From contig CAWINM010000011.1 of NCBI GenBank assembly GCA_963837455.1, positions 1 through 64,000 of the forward strand: a stretch of 64,000 nucleotides of DNA, read 5' to 3'. The notes under the pieces were generated by a model. It did no database searches. It had not been told where the DNA came from and was given only the letters and a program-made list of their open reading frames with translations. The DNA comes from DASYQD01 sp963837455 (GTDB taxonomy: Bacteria; Acidobacteriota; Thermoanaerobaculia; Multivoradales; JAIOJS01). Below, one piece after another: positions 57,478-64,000 of the stretch. The position numbers and the translations under genes are program-made. The stretch's first letter is position 1, and each line of letters starts with the position of its first letter.

Positions 57478-58644
57478 TCACAAGCCCGCAAAGAACGCCG
57501 CGATATCGCGGGCCAGGAGCTCGGGCTCCTCGGCTGGGGCGAAGTGCCCGCCGCTCGGCATCGGGGTCCACCGCCGTACGTTGTATAGGCGTTCGGCCCA
57601 CTCACGGGGAGGTGTTCCCTCATCGACAAACGTATTGGCGAAGACCGCGATGCCAGTAGGCACCTTGACGAAATCCTGGGGTCCAAGCGTGACTCGGAAC
57701 CGCCGGTTGTCGTTGTCGAAGTAGTCCCGCATCGAGGATGTGATCGTCTGCGTGACCCAATAGAGCGTCACCGTGGTCAACAAGAAATCGCGGGAGAAGC
57801 GCTGATCGAGATTGCCGCGCGAATCGGCCCAGGAGCGCCACTTCTCCAGAATCCAGGCGGCGAGCCCAGCCGGCGAGTCGTTGAGCGCGTATCCGAGCGT
57901 CTGGGGCTTCGTAGATTGGATTGCCTTGTAACCAAGCTCCTCCTGCCAGAACGCCGCATTGCGCTCGCGATAGGTCGTCTCCGCTGCGGACAGCGGCCGC
58001 GCCCCTGGTCCAGTGAAGGGGGCTATCTCCAGATTGCTCAAGTGGACGCCAATCACGGGCGCGGGATCGGTCAATGCCATGAACGTCGCAACCCCGGCTC
58101 CGAAGTCTCCACCTTGAGCCCCGTAGCGTTCGTAGCCCAGGCCACGCATGAGGCGATGCCACAGACCGGCCACATGTTGATAGTTCACGCCCACCTGACC
58201 GGGCCGATCGGAAAACCCGTAACCCGGCAAAGAAGGGATGACAACGTCAAAGGCGGGACCCTCGATGCCGTGGGCCTCGGGATCGGTCAGGAACGGTACG
58301 AGCGGAAGCACCTCGGCGAACGTGCTGGGCCAGCCATGGGTCAGGATCAGCGGAATGCCTTGCCCGCGCCTGGCCCGCTCATGGACGAAGTGGATATGGG
58401 CGCCGTCGAGCTCGGCGCGGAACTGCTTCGCCGTGTTCAGCAAGCGCTCTTGTGCGTACCAATCGAACTCGTCGGCCCAATACGCAAGCAGCGACTTGAG
58501 GTACTCGAGGTCAGTCCCCTGCTCCCAGGCCGCGCCTGGTGCCTGGTCAGGCCAGCGCGTGTTGCGGATACGCGTTCGGAGGTCAGACAGGACGTCCGCC
58601 TCGATCCGGATCGAAAACGGAGTGATGTGCAGGGGTGAGCTCAT
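57478..58644 (-). CDS. Epoxide hydrolase (EHN/alpha-beta hydrolase)
   Basis: A 388-residue protein. The N-terminal EHN domain (PFSIRIEADVLSDLRTRIRN, TRWPDQAPGAAWEQGTDLEY) precedes an alpha/beta hydrolase core: LILTHGWPSTFAEVLPLVPF (oxyanion), VVIPSLPGYGFSDRP, RYGAQGGDFGAGVATFMA with the nucleophile Asp, and GGHFAPAEEPELLARDI with the catalytic His. The cap holds the Tyr pair (RERNAAFWQEELGY region). It opens epoxides to diols; substrate unknown. Start 58644 gives the usual N-terminus. Confidence 0.9.
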   Translation of the reverse strand: MSSPLHITPFSIRIEADVLSDLRTRIRNTRWPDQAPGAAWEQGTDLEYLKSLLAYWADEFDWYAQERLLNTAKQFRAELDGAHIHFVHERARRGQGIPLILTHGWPSTFAEVLPLVPFLTDPEAHGIEGPAFDVVIPSLPGYGFSDRPGQVGVNYQHVAGLWHRLMRGLGYERYGAQGGDFGAGVATFMALTDPAPVIGVHLSNLEIAPFTGPGARPLSAAETTYRERNAAFWQEELGYKAIQSTKPQTLGYALNDSPAGLAAWILEKWRSWADSRGNLDQRFSRDFLLTTVTLYWVTQTITSSMRDYFDNDNRRFRVTLGPQDFVKVPTGIAVFANTFVDEGTPPREWAERLYNVRRWTPMPSGGHFAPAEEPELLARDIAAFFAGL

Positions 58645-58753
58645 TGTAGGTCTCGCCCTCGAGTCCCGGCGGTTTCCGTATCGCCTAAGGAGATGTCAGG
58701 AAAGAACTGAGTCAGAGATGTCTCGCCTCGCGGGCTGGAGCGAGTAGTTCCAG

Positions 58754-59050
58754 TCACCATGAAATGTGTGGCGCGCCAGATTGATCTTCGCCCATCTGTT
58801 CGTCCGTGACGACCACCCCATCCTGATAGTGCATGCGATCGATCTCGGAGCGCACCCGCAGTCCAGAGGCCGTGCGTATCGACCCGATCAGGCTCACCAC
58901 GGCCACCAGACTGACCAGTGGCTTGCCGCGCCAGTTGGTCGCGATGTGGGAGAACAGGCGGTGCTCGATCTTGTTCCACTTGCTCGTCCCGGGCGGAAAG
59001 TGACAGATGGTGATCGTCAGGCCGGTGCGATTGGCGAATTGCGACTCCTT
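58754..59050 (-). pseudogene. Transposase C-terminal fragment (ISAzo13-type)
   Basis: The frame reads FANRTGLTITICHFPPGTSK, WNKIEHRLFSHIATNWRGKP, LVSLVAVVSLIGSIRTASGL and VRSEIDRMHYQDGVVVTDEQ. CHFPPGTSKWNKIEHRLFS and NWRG-x-PL are hallmarks of the ISAzo13-type DDE transposase end, with the third acidic residue in IEHRLF. The N-terminal three quarters are missing, and it abuts the original 3' end of brnA at about 59056. No inverted repeat was located. Confidence 0.75.
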
Positions 59051-59130
59051 AGCCGACATGTCGCAACTCTTGCCGGATCACTCTGCGGAGAATGTCCTCA
59101 AGGGGCTCGCGGCGAAGGCCCATGTACTCG

Positions 59131-59470
59131 GGCTCTCCTCAACTTCGGGTGGGTAGCTGGGGAACGGCCTATGGAAGGCGCGGAAGTCCCCAACCGCCGG
59201 CCGCCCAAGGACTTCCGCCCCTCCCACAGGCCCGGCGGCGAGGGGCGAGACCGTGCAAGGAGTTGAACGGGGCCGTGCTGCACGGGCCCTTGCGGCGCAA
59301 GGGCATGGGCGGCTCTACCAGCGAGAGCGGCCGTCGAGCGCGCCCCCACAGGCCGCTCACGAAGGGCGCGCAGGATTCGGGGGCCACGACGCTCCGCCTA
59401 ACCGGCTCAGATACAAGCACTTCGGAGGATTCGGAAGCGGTTGTTGACCCACCCGAAGTCTAGGAGAGGC
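59131..59470. mobile_element. MITE copy 1 (340 bp, 8-bp target duplication)
   Basis: The ends are inverted repeats: GCTCTCCT, two mismatched bases, ACTTCGGGTGGGT, present at 59132-59154 and in reverse complement at 59447-59469. The target duplication is TGTACTCG on both sides (59123-59130 and 59471-59478). The inside is non-coding but rich in hairpins (GGAAGTCC/GGACTTCC, GCCCTTGCG/CGCAAGGGC, GAGCGGCC/GGCCGCTC). The GGCTCT ends and 8-bp duplication match the ISL3 family, so this is probably an ISL3-mobilised miniature element. It is inserted in the 3' part of brnA. Copies 2 and 3 appear identical over the compared length. Confidence 0.88.
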
Positions 59471-59651
59471 TGTACTCGCGAAGTGCGGCGTTGATTAGTG
59501 ACTGGTAGTTGCCGCCACCGGCCTGCTCGACCTGATCCCTGAACCAGTCAATCACGTCGTCGTCCAGCCGGATGGTGATCCGCGTCTTACCGGGAGGCGT
59601 CGGCACGACGGGGCCACGAGCGGCCTTGCTGAAGTCATAGCGCTTTCTCAT
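59460..59651 (-). CDS. brnA: BrnA-type antitoxin, C-terminus replaced by MITE sequence
   Basis: A 63-residue product: RKRYDFSKAARGPVVPTPPG, KTRITIRLDDDVIDWFRDQV and EQAGGGNYQSLINAALREYS, a BrnA-type ribbon-helix-helix antitoxin that neutralises BrnT and represses the operon. ATG 59651 overlaps the brnT stop. The final codons and TAG come from the MITE end. Joining the flanks across one target duplication restores 20 more codons (MGLRREPLEDILRRVIRQEL, then RHVG) to a TAA at 59056, so the original protein had about 84 residues. The DNA-binding part is intact and may still work. Confidence 0.82.
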   Translation of the reverse strand: MRKRYDFSKAARGPVVPTPPGKTRITIRLDDDVIDWFRDQVEQAGGGNYQSLINAALREYSLS

Positions 59652-59921
59652 GGATTAGCCTCGTAGTCCCGGCGCTCATGGGATTCAGCGAGACGCGCGG
59701 AGATGAGACGGATGTGGTCCTCTTGGTGGGTGGAGACGACAACAAGGATGCGACCGAAGGCGTCCATGCCAATGGCGACGAAGCGATCCTCGACGTCAGA
59801 TGACGGATCGGGAGCGGTACGAGCGAGGCTCGTCTTCGAGGACGGCGACGGCGTCGGACAGTCGGACGCCGTGCTTCTGGCGGTTGGTCGCGGCTTTGGC
59901 GGGATCCCACCGGTAGTCCAC
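59648..59921 (-). pseudogene. brnT: BrnT-type ribonuclease toxin, one +1 frameshift
   Basis: The GTG at 59921 begins DYRWDPAKAATNRQKHGVRL, then SDAVAVLEDE, the BrnT N-terminus with W-D-x-x-K-x-x-x-N and H-G-V. One extra base near 59827 shifts the frame; the other frame continues LARTAPDPSSDVEDRFVAIG, MDAFGRILVVVSTHQEDHIR and LISARLAESHERRDYEANP. All BrnT motifs are then present (R-F-x-x-I-G, I-R-x-I-S-A-R, E-R-R-x-Y-E). The TGA overlaps the brnA ATG, the usual BrnT-BrnA order. Either an inactivated toxin or a sequencing error; the latter is suspected. Confidence 0.8.
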
Positions 59922-60042
59922 TCGAGCAGCATATGCACGAACGTGCACAGAGTTCAAGTCAGCCCCCTTGAGACCCCGAAAACTCGCGGCGTCATGTCTT
60001 CTCTGAAGCGATTGATGGGACGCCAAAGTACGTTCCGAATGT

Positions 60043-60118
60043 CGGCTAACGGCGTATGAGCTCAGCGGCAATACCCGGGCGAACGCCCGGGTATTGTCCG
60101 CTGCAACGAGGGGTCGCC
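60043..60118 (-). repeat. attC-like integron recombination site 2 (one end disrupted)
   Basis: On the minus strand it reads CTCGTTGCAGCGGAC, then a palindrome (AATACCCGGGCG / CGCCCGGGTATT), then GCCGCTGAGCTCATACGCC and R' GTTAGCC. The R'' part is changed (GGCGACCCC in place of GCCTAACCCC), so one simple site is lost. An unpaired A lies between AGCGG and CAATACC on one arm, as the extrahelical base of attC sites. It is 122 bases upstream of brnT. Confidence 0.72.
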
Positions 60119-60220
60119 TCGGGAGCGGCCGAAAGGGGGCCTTGTCGGGGATACGTGACACCGGGAGTTGACCCGAGATCGGCGAGTCGGTTGGAGGGAC
60201 CGCGCTCCCCGATGAAATCC

Positions 60221-60559
60221 GGCTCTCCTCAACTTCGGGTGGGTAGCTGGGGAACGGCCTATGGAAGGCGCGGAAGTCCCCAACCGCCGGCCGCCCAAGG
60301 ACTTCCGCCCCTCCCACAGGCCCGGCGGCGAGGGGCGAGACCGTGCAAGGAGTTGAACGGGGCCGTGCTGCACGGGCCCTTGCGGCGCAAGGGCATGGGC
60401 GGCTCTACCAGCGAGAGCGGCCGTCGAGCGCGCCCCCACAGGCCGCTCACGAAGGGCGCGCAGGATTCGGGGGCCACGACGCTCCGCCTAACCGGCTCAG
60501 ATACAAGCACTTCGGAGGATTCGGAAGCGGTTGTTGACCCACCCGAAGTCTAGGAGAGC
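60221..60559. mobile_element. MITE copy 2 (target duplication TGAAATCC)
   Basis: Same sequence as copy 1 from GGCTCTCCTC to TAGGAGAG. Target duplication TGAAATCC at 60213-60220 and 60560-60567. It lies between attC-like site 2 and the DUF6326 gene; no gene is visibly interrupted. The identity of the two copies suggests recent movement or gene conversion. Confidence 0.88.
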
Positions 60560-60701
60560 TGAAATCCTTCGCCGGTTTCGGCGTATAGAGCTAAGTATCC
60601 AAGCCTCCGGGAGAGTCGCTCCTGACAATCGGACAGGGGATCTCCGTAGCTTGGCTGGAGCTCAACTCAGAACCCGCATTGCCTTTCCGTAGGAGGTTGA
60701 C

Positions 60702-61157
60702 ATGCAGGACACAAAGGAGCGGTTGTCTCTATTCTGGATCTTCGCATTGTTGAACTACCTGTATGCGGACGTGCTTGCCCTGTTTGCCTTCATTGGCTCA
60801 CCGAATACAGCCCCACACCTTCCACAATGGGCTCTGCTGGGTTCAGCCGTCTTGATGGAAATACCCATCGCCATGATTGTCGCGTGTCGACTGCTTCCGT
60901 TTAGAGCGAACCGGCAGGCGAATATCGTTGCGGGTGCCCTTGAGACACTGACCAACGCTTTCCTGACCTTCGTTCTGCCTGTGACTAACGGTGCCTTTCG
61001 GGAGCCCATTTATCCAGCGTACGTGTTCTTCGCGACGATTGAGACTGTATGCACGGTGGTCATCATCTGGCAGGCGTGGACTTGGTCAGCGGACGGCGAC
61101 CCGAAGATCTTCCGCGCAATGCAAGAGCAGGGCGCTTCAAGCCGACGTGGAGAATAG
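60702..61157 (+). CDS. DUF6326-like four-helix membrane protein
   Basis: A 151-residue protein: KERLSLFWIFALLNYLYADV, LALFAFIG, LLGSAVLMEIPIAMIVACRL, NIVAGALETLTNAFLTFVLP and FFATIETVCTVVIIWQAWTW give four membrane segments. The L-S-x-x-W-I-F-x-L-L-N-Y-L-Y-A-D-V start matches a small family labelled DUF6326, function unknown. TAGGAGG precedes ATG 60702. It reads opposite to the cassette direction implied by the attC-like sites. GC is lower than in the chromosome. Confidence 0.78.
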   Translation: MQDTKERLSLFWIFALLNYLYADVLALFAFIGSPNTAPHLPQWALLGSAVLMEIPIAMIVACRLLPFRANRQANIVAGALETLTNAFLTFVLPVTNGAFREPIYPAYVFFATIETVCTVVIIWQAWTWSADGDPKIFRAMQEQGASSRRGE

Positions 61158-61297
61158 GCGCTTCTACAGGAGGATGCCGAGCGTGAGCTTGCGCCGTGAC
61201 TCTTACCGAGTCGACCGCGAACGCCCAGAGCCCAAGAAGTGGGGATCGCAGAACCCCAACTCTGACGGCTTTGCGCTTGGCACAGCATGTCTAGCGA

Positions 61298-61363
61298 CGC
61301 CTAACGGCGTATGAGTTCAGCGGCAACAACCGGGCGAACGCCCGGGTGTTGTCGCTGCAACGA
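61298..61363 (-). repeat. attC-like integron recombination site 3 (interrupted by IS)
   Basis: Minus strand: R' GTTAGGC with CATACGCC before it, and the central palindrome ACACCCGGGCG / CGCCCGGTTGT. The R'' half stops after TCGTTGCAGCG: the plus strand reads GCTGCAACGA and then departs from the other copies at 61364, where an IS1111-like element begins. After the IS right end at about 62764 the sequence AAGGCG resembles the missing R'' (TTAGGCG). Confidence 0.68.
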
Positions 61364-61454
61364 GATGGGATGAGAAGGCCAGCCTCCCGCGCACTTGTCA
61401 TCATGTGACGTGCAATGGGTTTCGAGCTCTGAGGCTCAGAAAGGGAGACTGGCC

Positions 61455-62510
61455 ATGAAGAAGCGTAGCACTGCGAGGATGACGGTGGGATTGGACCTCG
61501 GCGACCGGTTCAGTAGCGCCTGTGCGCTCGCGGCGAGCGGTGAGATCGCCCGCGAGTGGCGGTTGCCGACGACGGGCAAGGGCTTGGCGCAGCACTTCGA
61601 GGGGCAACCGCGGATGCGCATTGCCCTGGAGGTGGGAACGCACTCGCCGTGGGTCAGCCGATTGCTGGCCTCTTGGGGTCACGAGGTGCTGGTGGCCAAT
61701 CCCCGCAAGGTGCGGCTGATCGCCCACAGCCGGCGCAAGTCCGATCGCTTCGACGGTCGTACGCTGGCCCGCCTGGCACCTCTGGACCCCGAGCTGCTGG
61801 CGCCGGTGCGGCATCGCTCGGCCAGCTGCCAGCAGGACCTCGCGGTGCTGCGCGCCCGCGCGGCCCTGGTGCGGGCACGGACGCTCTTGGTCAACCACCT
61901 GCGCGGTGCAGTCAAGTCGGCAGGGGAGCGACTTCCCAGCTGCTCGGCTGCCAGCCTGTCGCGGCAGGCTGCTGCCGCGTTGCCCGAGCACCTGCGGCCC
62001 ACCCTCGATCCCGTCCTGGCTCTGGTCGGCGAGCTCACCGAACAGATCCGCGGCTACGAGGGCCAGCTCGAAGCGTTGAGCGCGCGTCATCCCGAGAGCG
62101 CGGCGTTGCGGCAGATCGCCGGCGTCGGCACGCTGACCTCGCTCGCCTTCGTCTTGACGCTCGAGGATCCGGTCCGCTTCCCCGAGAGCCGCCAGGTAGG
62201 CGCCTATCTCGGACTCACCCCCGGCACTCGCCAGTCGGGCGAGTGCGACCCCCAGCAGCACATCACCAAGGAGGGCGATCCGTTCCTACTCCAGCTGCTG
62301 GTGCAGTCCGCCCACTACATCCTCGGACCGTTCGGACCCGACTGCGATTTGCGACGACACGGGCTGAAGCTCGCTGAGCGCGGCGGCAAGGCCGCCAAGA
62401 AGCGCGCCGCCATCGCTGTCGCTCCCAAGCTGGCCGTGGTGCTGCATCGACTGTGGCTTACCCAACAGACCTACCAGCCGCTTCGCGAGCTCCCCCGCAA
62501 GGTGGCGTAA
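61455..62510 (+). CDS. IS110-family (DEDD) transposase
   Basis: A 351-residue protein. The N-terminal DEDD RuvC-like domain has VGLDLGDRFSSACALA (Asp), IALEVGTHSPWVSRLL (Glu) and RRKSDRFDGRTLARLAP (Asp pair). The C-terminal Transposase_20 domain has LRQIAGVGTLTSLAFVLTLE, YLGLTPGTRQSGECDPQQHI and DPFLLQLLVQSAHYILGPFG; the serine nucleophile expected in this domain is likely the TRQSG Ser. A GGGAG box precedes ATG 61455. It appears full length and intact, so the element may be active. Confidence 0.92.
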   Translation: MKKRSTARMTVGLDLGDRFSSACALAASGEIAREWRLPTTGKGLAQHFEGQPRMRIALEVGTHSPWVSRLLASWGHEVLVANPRKVRLIAHSRRKSDRFDGRTLARLAPLDPELLAPVRHRSASCQQDLAVLRARAALVRARTLLVNHLRGAVKSAGERLPSCSAASLSRQAAAALPEHLRPTLDPVLALVGELTEQIRGYEGQLEALSARHPESAALRQIAGVGTLTSLAFVLTLEDPVRFPESRQVGAYLGLTPGTRQSGECDPQQHITKEGDPFLLQLLVQSAHYILGPFGPDCDLRRHGLKLAERGGKAAKKRAAIAVAPKLAVVLHRLWLTQQTYQPLRELPRKVA

Positions 62511-62764
62511 GACCGAGAGGCATCAGAAAAGCAGACGGATTCACCTAGAGACAGGACGAGTCCAAGCCGGTCTGGGCGACTGCGACTAACCCCATGACCC
62601 TCGAGGTCGAAAACGAGATCGCAGCGCCCCGGCAGGACGGAACCCAGCATGCACCGGGCCCACTGAGGCCCACTCGAGTGCGGATGGAAGCGTGGCTCAG
62701 GACTCGTCACCCATTCGGTCGGCCGCCAAGGCGGCCGGCTTGACTTTGACCGGCCTTCTCAGGG
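62511..62764 (+). ncRNA. Candidate guide (bridge/seek) RNA region of the IS1111-type element
   Basis: No ORF is present. IS110-family transposases use an RNA encoded in their noncoding end to choose donor and target; in the IS1111 group this lies downstream of the transposase, as here. Two perfect stems are seen near the end: GGCCGCC/GGCGGCC (62721-62737) and GGCCGG/CCGGCC (62733-62755). The guide loops were not identified. This is inferred from family architecture only. Confidence 0.4.
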
Positions 62765-62820
62765 AAGGCGACGGGTCACGGCGCGTCCGTGGTGTTCATC
62801 GTCAAGCCGTTCTCGGAAGC

Positions 62821-63531
62821 TCAAACGGGAATCGGTGTGCGTCGTCGGAGTAGAAGCAGAGCCACCAGCGTTGACCCGAGACTCAGCGCTATTGCCGGCC
62901 AGATAAGCAAGAGGTCGGTACGAATGTTGTAGTACGACGACATGTGCCTCTCGTAATTAACGTAGAGGAGCATGTCGGCCAGGGTAAGACCGATTGCGGC
63001 CAGAGCGAGTAGCTCTCGCCAGCCGCTCTTGAGGAGCGCTGCGAGAAGTACCATGAGGCAGCCGATGAATGGCAGTACGAGTACTGCTATCGGCGACTTG
63101 GACCGAGGCGCCGCGTAACGCCTGGCGACTTCCATGTTCGCTGTGGAAGGCGGAAAGGTGCTGACCACCCTCAGATGCCAAGCATCGCGATCTACTCTGC
63201 TCTCGAGCGCAGCCGCAAGGAGGCGGGAGCCTGGACTTGGTGGGTCAAGGCGTTCGGACGGCAGCCCCCATCCCCACTGAGCTGTCGCGGTTTCACCGAC
63301 TCCAATTCGTCCTCGCAGCACCTCGCGCACGCGCACCTTTGCCGTGGGGAGCTCCCCTCGCCGTTGAACGTGGACTCGATCGACGTCGATTAGTAGCAGG
63401 GCGAAACTCGGATTGGCCAACACCGCCGCCGCTGGATTCAACTCACTGCTTGCTGGCAGTGGGCTTGAGACTGGGGTTGTCCGCAGCGGTGCCGCCGCGG
63501 TGCAAACCGTCAATAGTGGCCAGAGGGCCAT
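62821..63531 (-). CDS. Uncharacterised membrane protein (cassette-like)
   Basis: A 236-residue protein with an N-terminal signal segment (MALWPLLTVCTAAA), an extracytosolic beta-rich half (LLIDVDRVHVQRRGELPTAK, VRVREVLRGRIGVGETATAQ, LESRVDRDAWHLRVVSTFPP) and three C-terminal membrane helices (IAVLVLPFIGCLMVLLAALL, ELLALAAIGLTLADMLLYVN, LLLIWPAIALSLGSTLVALL). No family recognised. The start at 63531 is about 80 bases from attC-like site 4 and the end about 57 bases from the IS-interrupted site 3, the layout of a gene cassette. Confidence 0.68.
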   Translation of the reverse strand: MALWPLLTVCTAAAPLRTTPVSSPLPASSELNPAAAVLANPSFALLLIDVDRVHVQRRGELPTAKVRVREVLRGRIGVGETATAQWGWGLPSERLDPPSPGSRLLAAALESRVDRDAWHLRVVSTFPPSTANMEVARRYAAPRSKSPIAVLVLPFIGCLMVLLAALLKSGWRELLALAAIGLTLADMLLYVNYERHMSSYYNIRTDLLLIWPAIALSLGSTLVALLLLRRRTPIPV

Positions 63532-63610
63532 GGCAAGAAGCGGAGTTCGCGCACTGGCCGTCGAGACGTTCCTAGGGTGATCGATCCGAGACAACGAATG
63601 GTTCCCCCGT

Positions 63611-63688
63611 CGCCTAACGGCGTATGAGCTCAGCGGCAACACCCGGGCGAACGCCCGGGTGTTGTCCGCTGCAACGAGGGGTTAGGCG
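63611..63688 (-). repeat. attC-like integron recombination site 4 (complete)
   Basis: A 78-base imperfect palindrome. Outer simple sites CGCCTAAC (63611-63618) and GTTAGGCG (63681-63688) match R'' RYYYAAC and R' GTTRRRY. The inner stem is CAGCGG-CAACACCCGGGCG with its complement carrying one unpaired base, giving attC polarity on the minus strand (GCCTAACCCCTCGTTGCAGC at the 5' side). The TAA of the PIN gene falls in R''. This is the best-preserved of the four related sites. Confidence 0.82.
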
Positions 63689-63868
63689 TCACCCACAACA
63701 GCGTTGAGGTCAGTGGCCACCGAAGGGAACGCATCGAGGAGCTGGTGATCGAGCGTGACTAGGCGCGAACCCAGGTGCTGAGCGAGAGCCACGAATTCGG
63801 TGTCGTAGGCTGTGCAGCGGGACTGCGCAGCAAGGCGGAGAACCGAAGAAGAGTCCACCGAGAACTCG
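63682..63868 (-). pseudogene. PIN-domain (VapC-like) toxin, C-terminal half, cut by MITE copy 3
   Basis: The open frame reads SSSVLRLAAQSRCTAYDTEF, VALAQHLGSRLVTLDHQLLD and AFPSVATDLNAVVGDA to a TAA at 63684-63682. C-T-A-Y-D-T-E-F-V-A-L-A and L-V-T-L-D are the late acidic motifs of PIN-domain ribonucleases. About 62 codons are visible before MITE copy 3 begins at 63869; the N-terminal half should lie beyond the MITE outside the window. The stop inside attC site 4 fits a toxin-antitoxin gene cassette. Confidence 0.75.
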
Positions 63869-64000
63869 GGCTCTCCTCAACTTCGGGTGGGTAGCTGGGG
63901 AACGGCCTATGGAAGGCGCGGAAGTCCCCAACCGCCGGCCGCCCAAGGACTTCCGCCCCTCCCACAGGCCCGGCGGCGAGGGGCGAGACCGTGCAAGGAG
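63869..64000. mobile_element. MITE copy 3 (left 132 bp, cut by window end)
   Basis: The sequence from GGCTCTCCTC to the last base matches copies 1 and 2 without a difference seen. It interrupts the PIN-domain gene. The right end and target duplication lie outside the window; the left flank is GAGAACTCG. Confidence 0.85.

Larger units (their letters stand above)
61364..62764 (+). mobile_element. IS110/IS1111-type insertion sequence
   Basis: It carries one transposase gene, a short 5' noncoding part (about 90 bases) and a long 3' noncoding part (about 250 bases). Subterminal inverted repeats TGAGAAGGCC (61371-61380) and GGCCTTCTCA (62752-62761) lie 7 and about 3 bases from the proposed ends, the spacing typical of the IS1111 group. 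No target duplication, as expected. The left end sits inside attC-like site 3. Members of the IS1111-attC group are known to target cassette recombination sites. The ends are inferred from the repeats and the attC break. Confidence 0.72.

Noticed and set aside
59092..59463. ORFs inside the MITE copies (for example 123 and 83 codons)
   Set aside because: They start or end outside the element in one copy only, have no protein-like pattern, and overlap hairpins in both strands.
61364..62764. MITE-type or DDE element with target duplication for the IS
   Set aside because: The transposase is DEDD-type IS110, which recombines without duplication; none was expected or found.

Overview
The window is GC-rich DNA, most likely from an Acidobacteriota chromosome (possibly Thermoanaerobaculia-like). 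This is inferred from gene content and not proven by a marker gene. The content includes an 804-residue duplicated MacB/FtsX permease of the acidobacterial ADOP type, a TIGR02999-like ECF sigma factor beside a TPR-bearing Ser/Thr kinase, a winged-helix/PD40 membrane regulator, a DUF5916 outer-membrane protein, and an egtB-egtD pair. Coding density is high. Because codons are G/C-rich at the third position, long antisense open frames are common and are not genes.

Layout. 1-4.2 kb: the end of a LuxR-type response regulator, a YtxH protein, then rmlB, rmlC and a DUF4301 gene, all three broken by a dense series of single-base insertions. 4.2-14 kb: S1/P1-type nuclease, DUF5916 outer-membrane protein, winged-helix/PD40 protein, a TVP38-flavoprotein pair, a Crp-type regulator and a DUF3224 protein. 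14-19.5 kb: an M20 peptidase, a 278-bp structured inverted repeat, and a succinate dehydrogenase operon sdhCAB. 19.7-30 kb: a 42-residue Lys/Ala-rich DNA-binding-type protein with its own terminator, pcnB, a solute-binding protein, another M20 peptidase, pgi, the ergothioneine genes egtB-egtD, and small membrane or zinc-ribbon proteins. 30-33 kb: a LytTR two-component locus broken by a lower-GC insert that carries a transposase remnant and two secreted-protein genes. 33-48 kb: an ABC exporter, a sucC-sucD-(amidotransferase fold)-ndk operon, DUF5996, map, VOC, TonB-like, a deleted esterase, the ADOP permease, a phosphoesterase and an NTF2-like protein. 48-52 kb: an ECF sigma factor divergent from the kinase.

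52-64 kb is an accessory region with mixed GC, gene fragments and mobile DNA. It holds four related 65-80 bp imperfect palindromes that have the architecture of integron attC sites, all pointing to the minus strand. Genes end inside two of them: a PIN-domain toxin and an uncharacterised ORF. Cassette-like cargo includes brnT/brnA, a membrane protein and a DUF6326 protein. No integrase is visible, so it looks like a decaying attC cluster without integrase (CALIN), or the distal part of an integron that continues beyond 64 kb. An IS110/IS1111-type element lies at or in one attC site. Three copies of a 340-bp MITE occur. Both complete copies have 8-bp target duplications and about 23-bp inverted ends; one has truncated brnA and another the PIN gene.

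Single-base insertions that shift frame recur across the window (nuclease end, PD40 regulator, LytTR regulator, a small secreted protein, brnT) and are concentrated at about 1.06-3.55 kb. Most are probably consensus errors, so the genes are described as they would read after correction.
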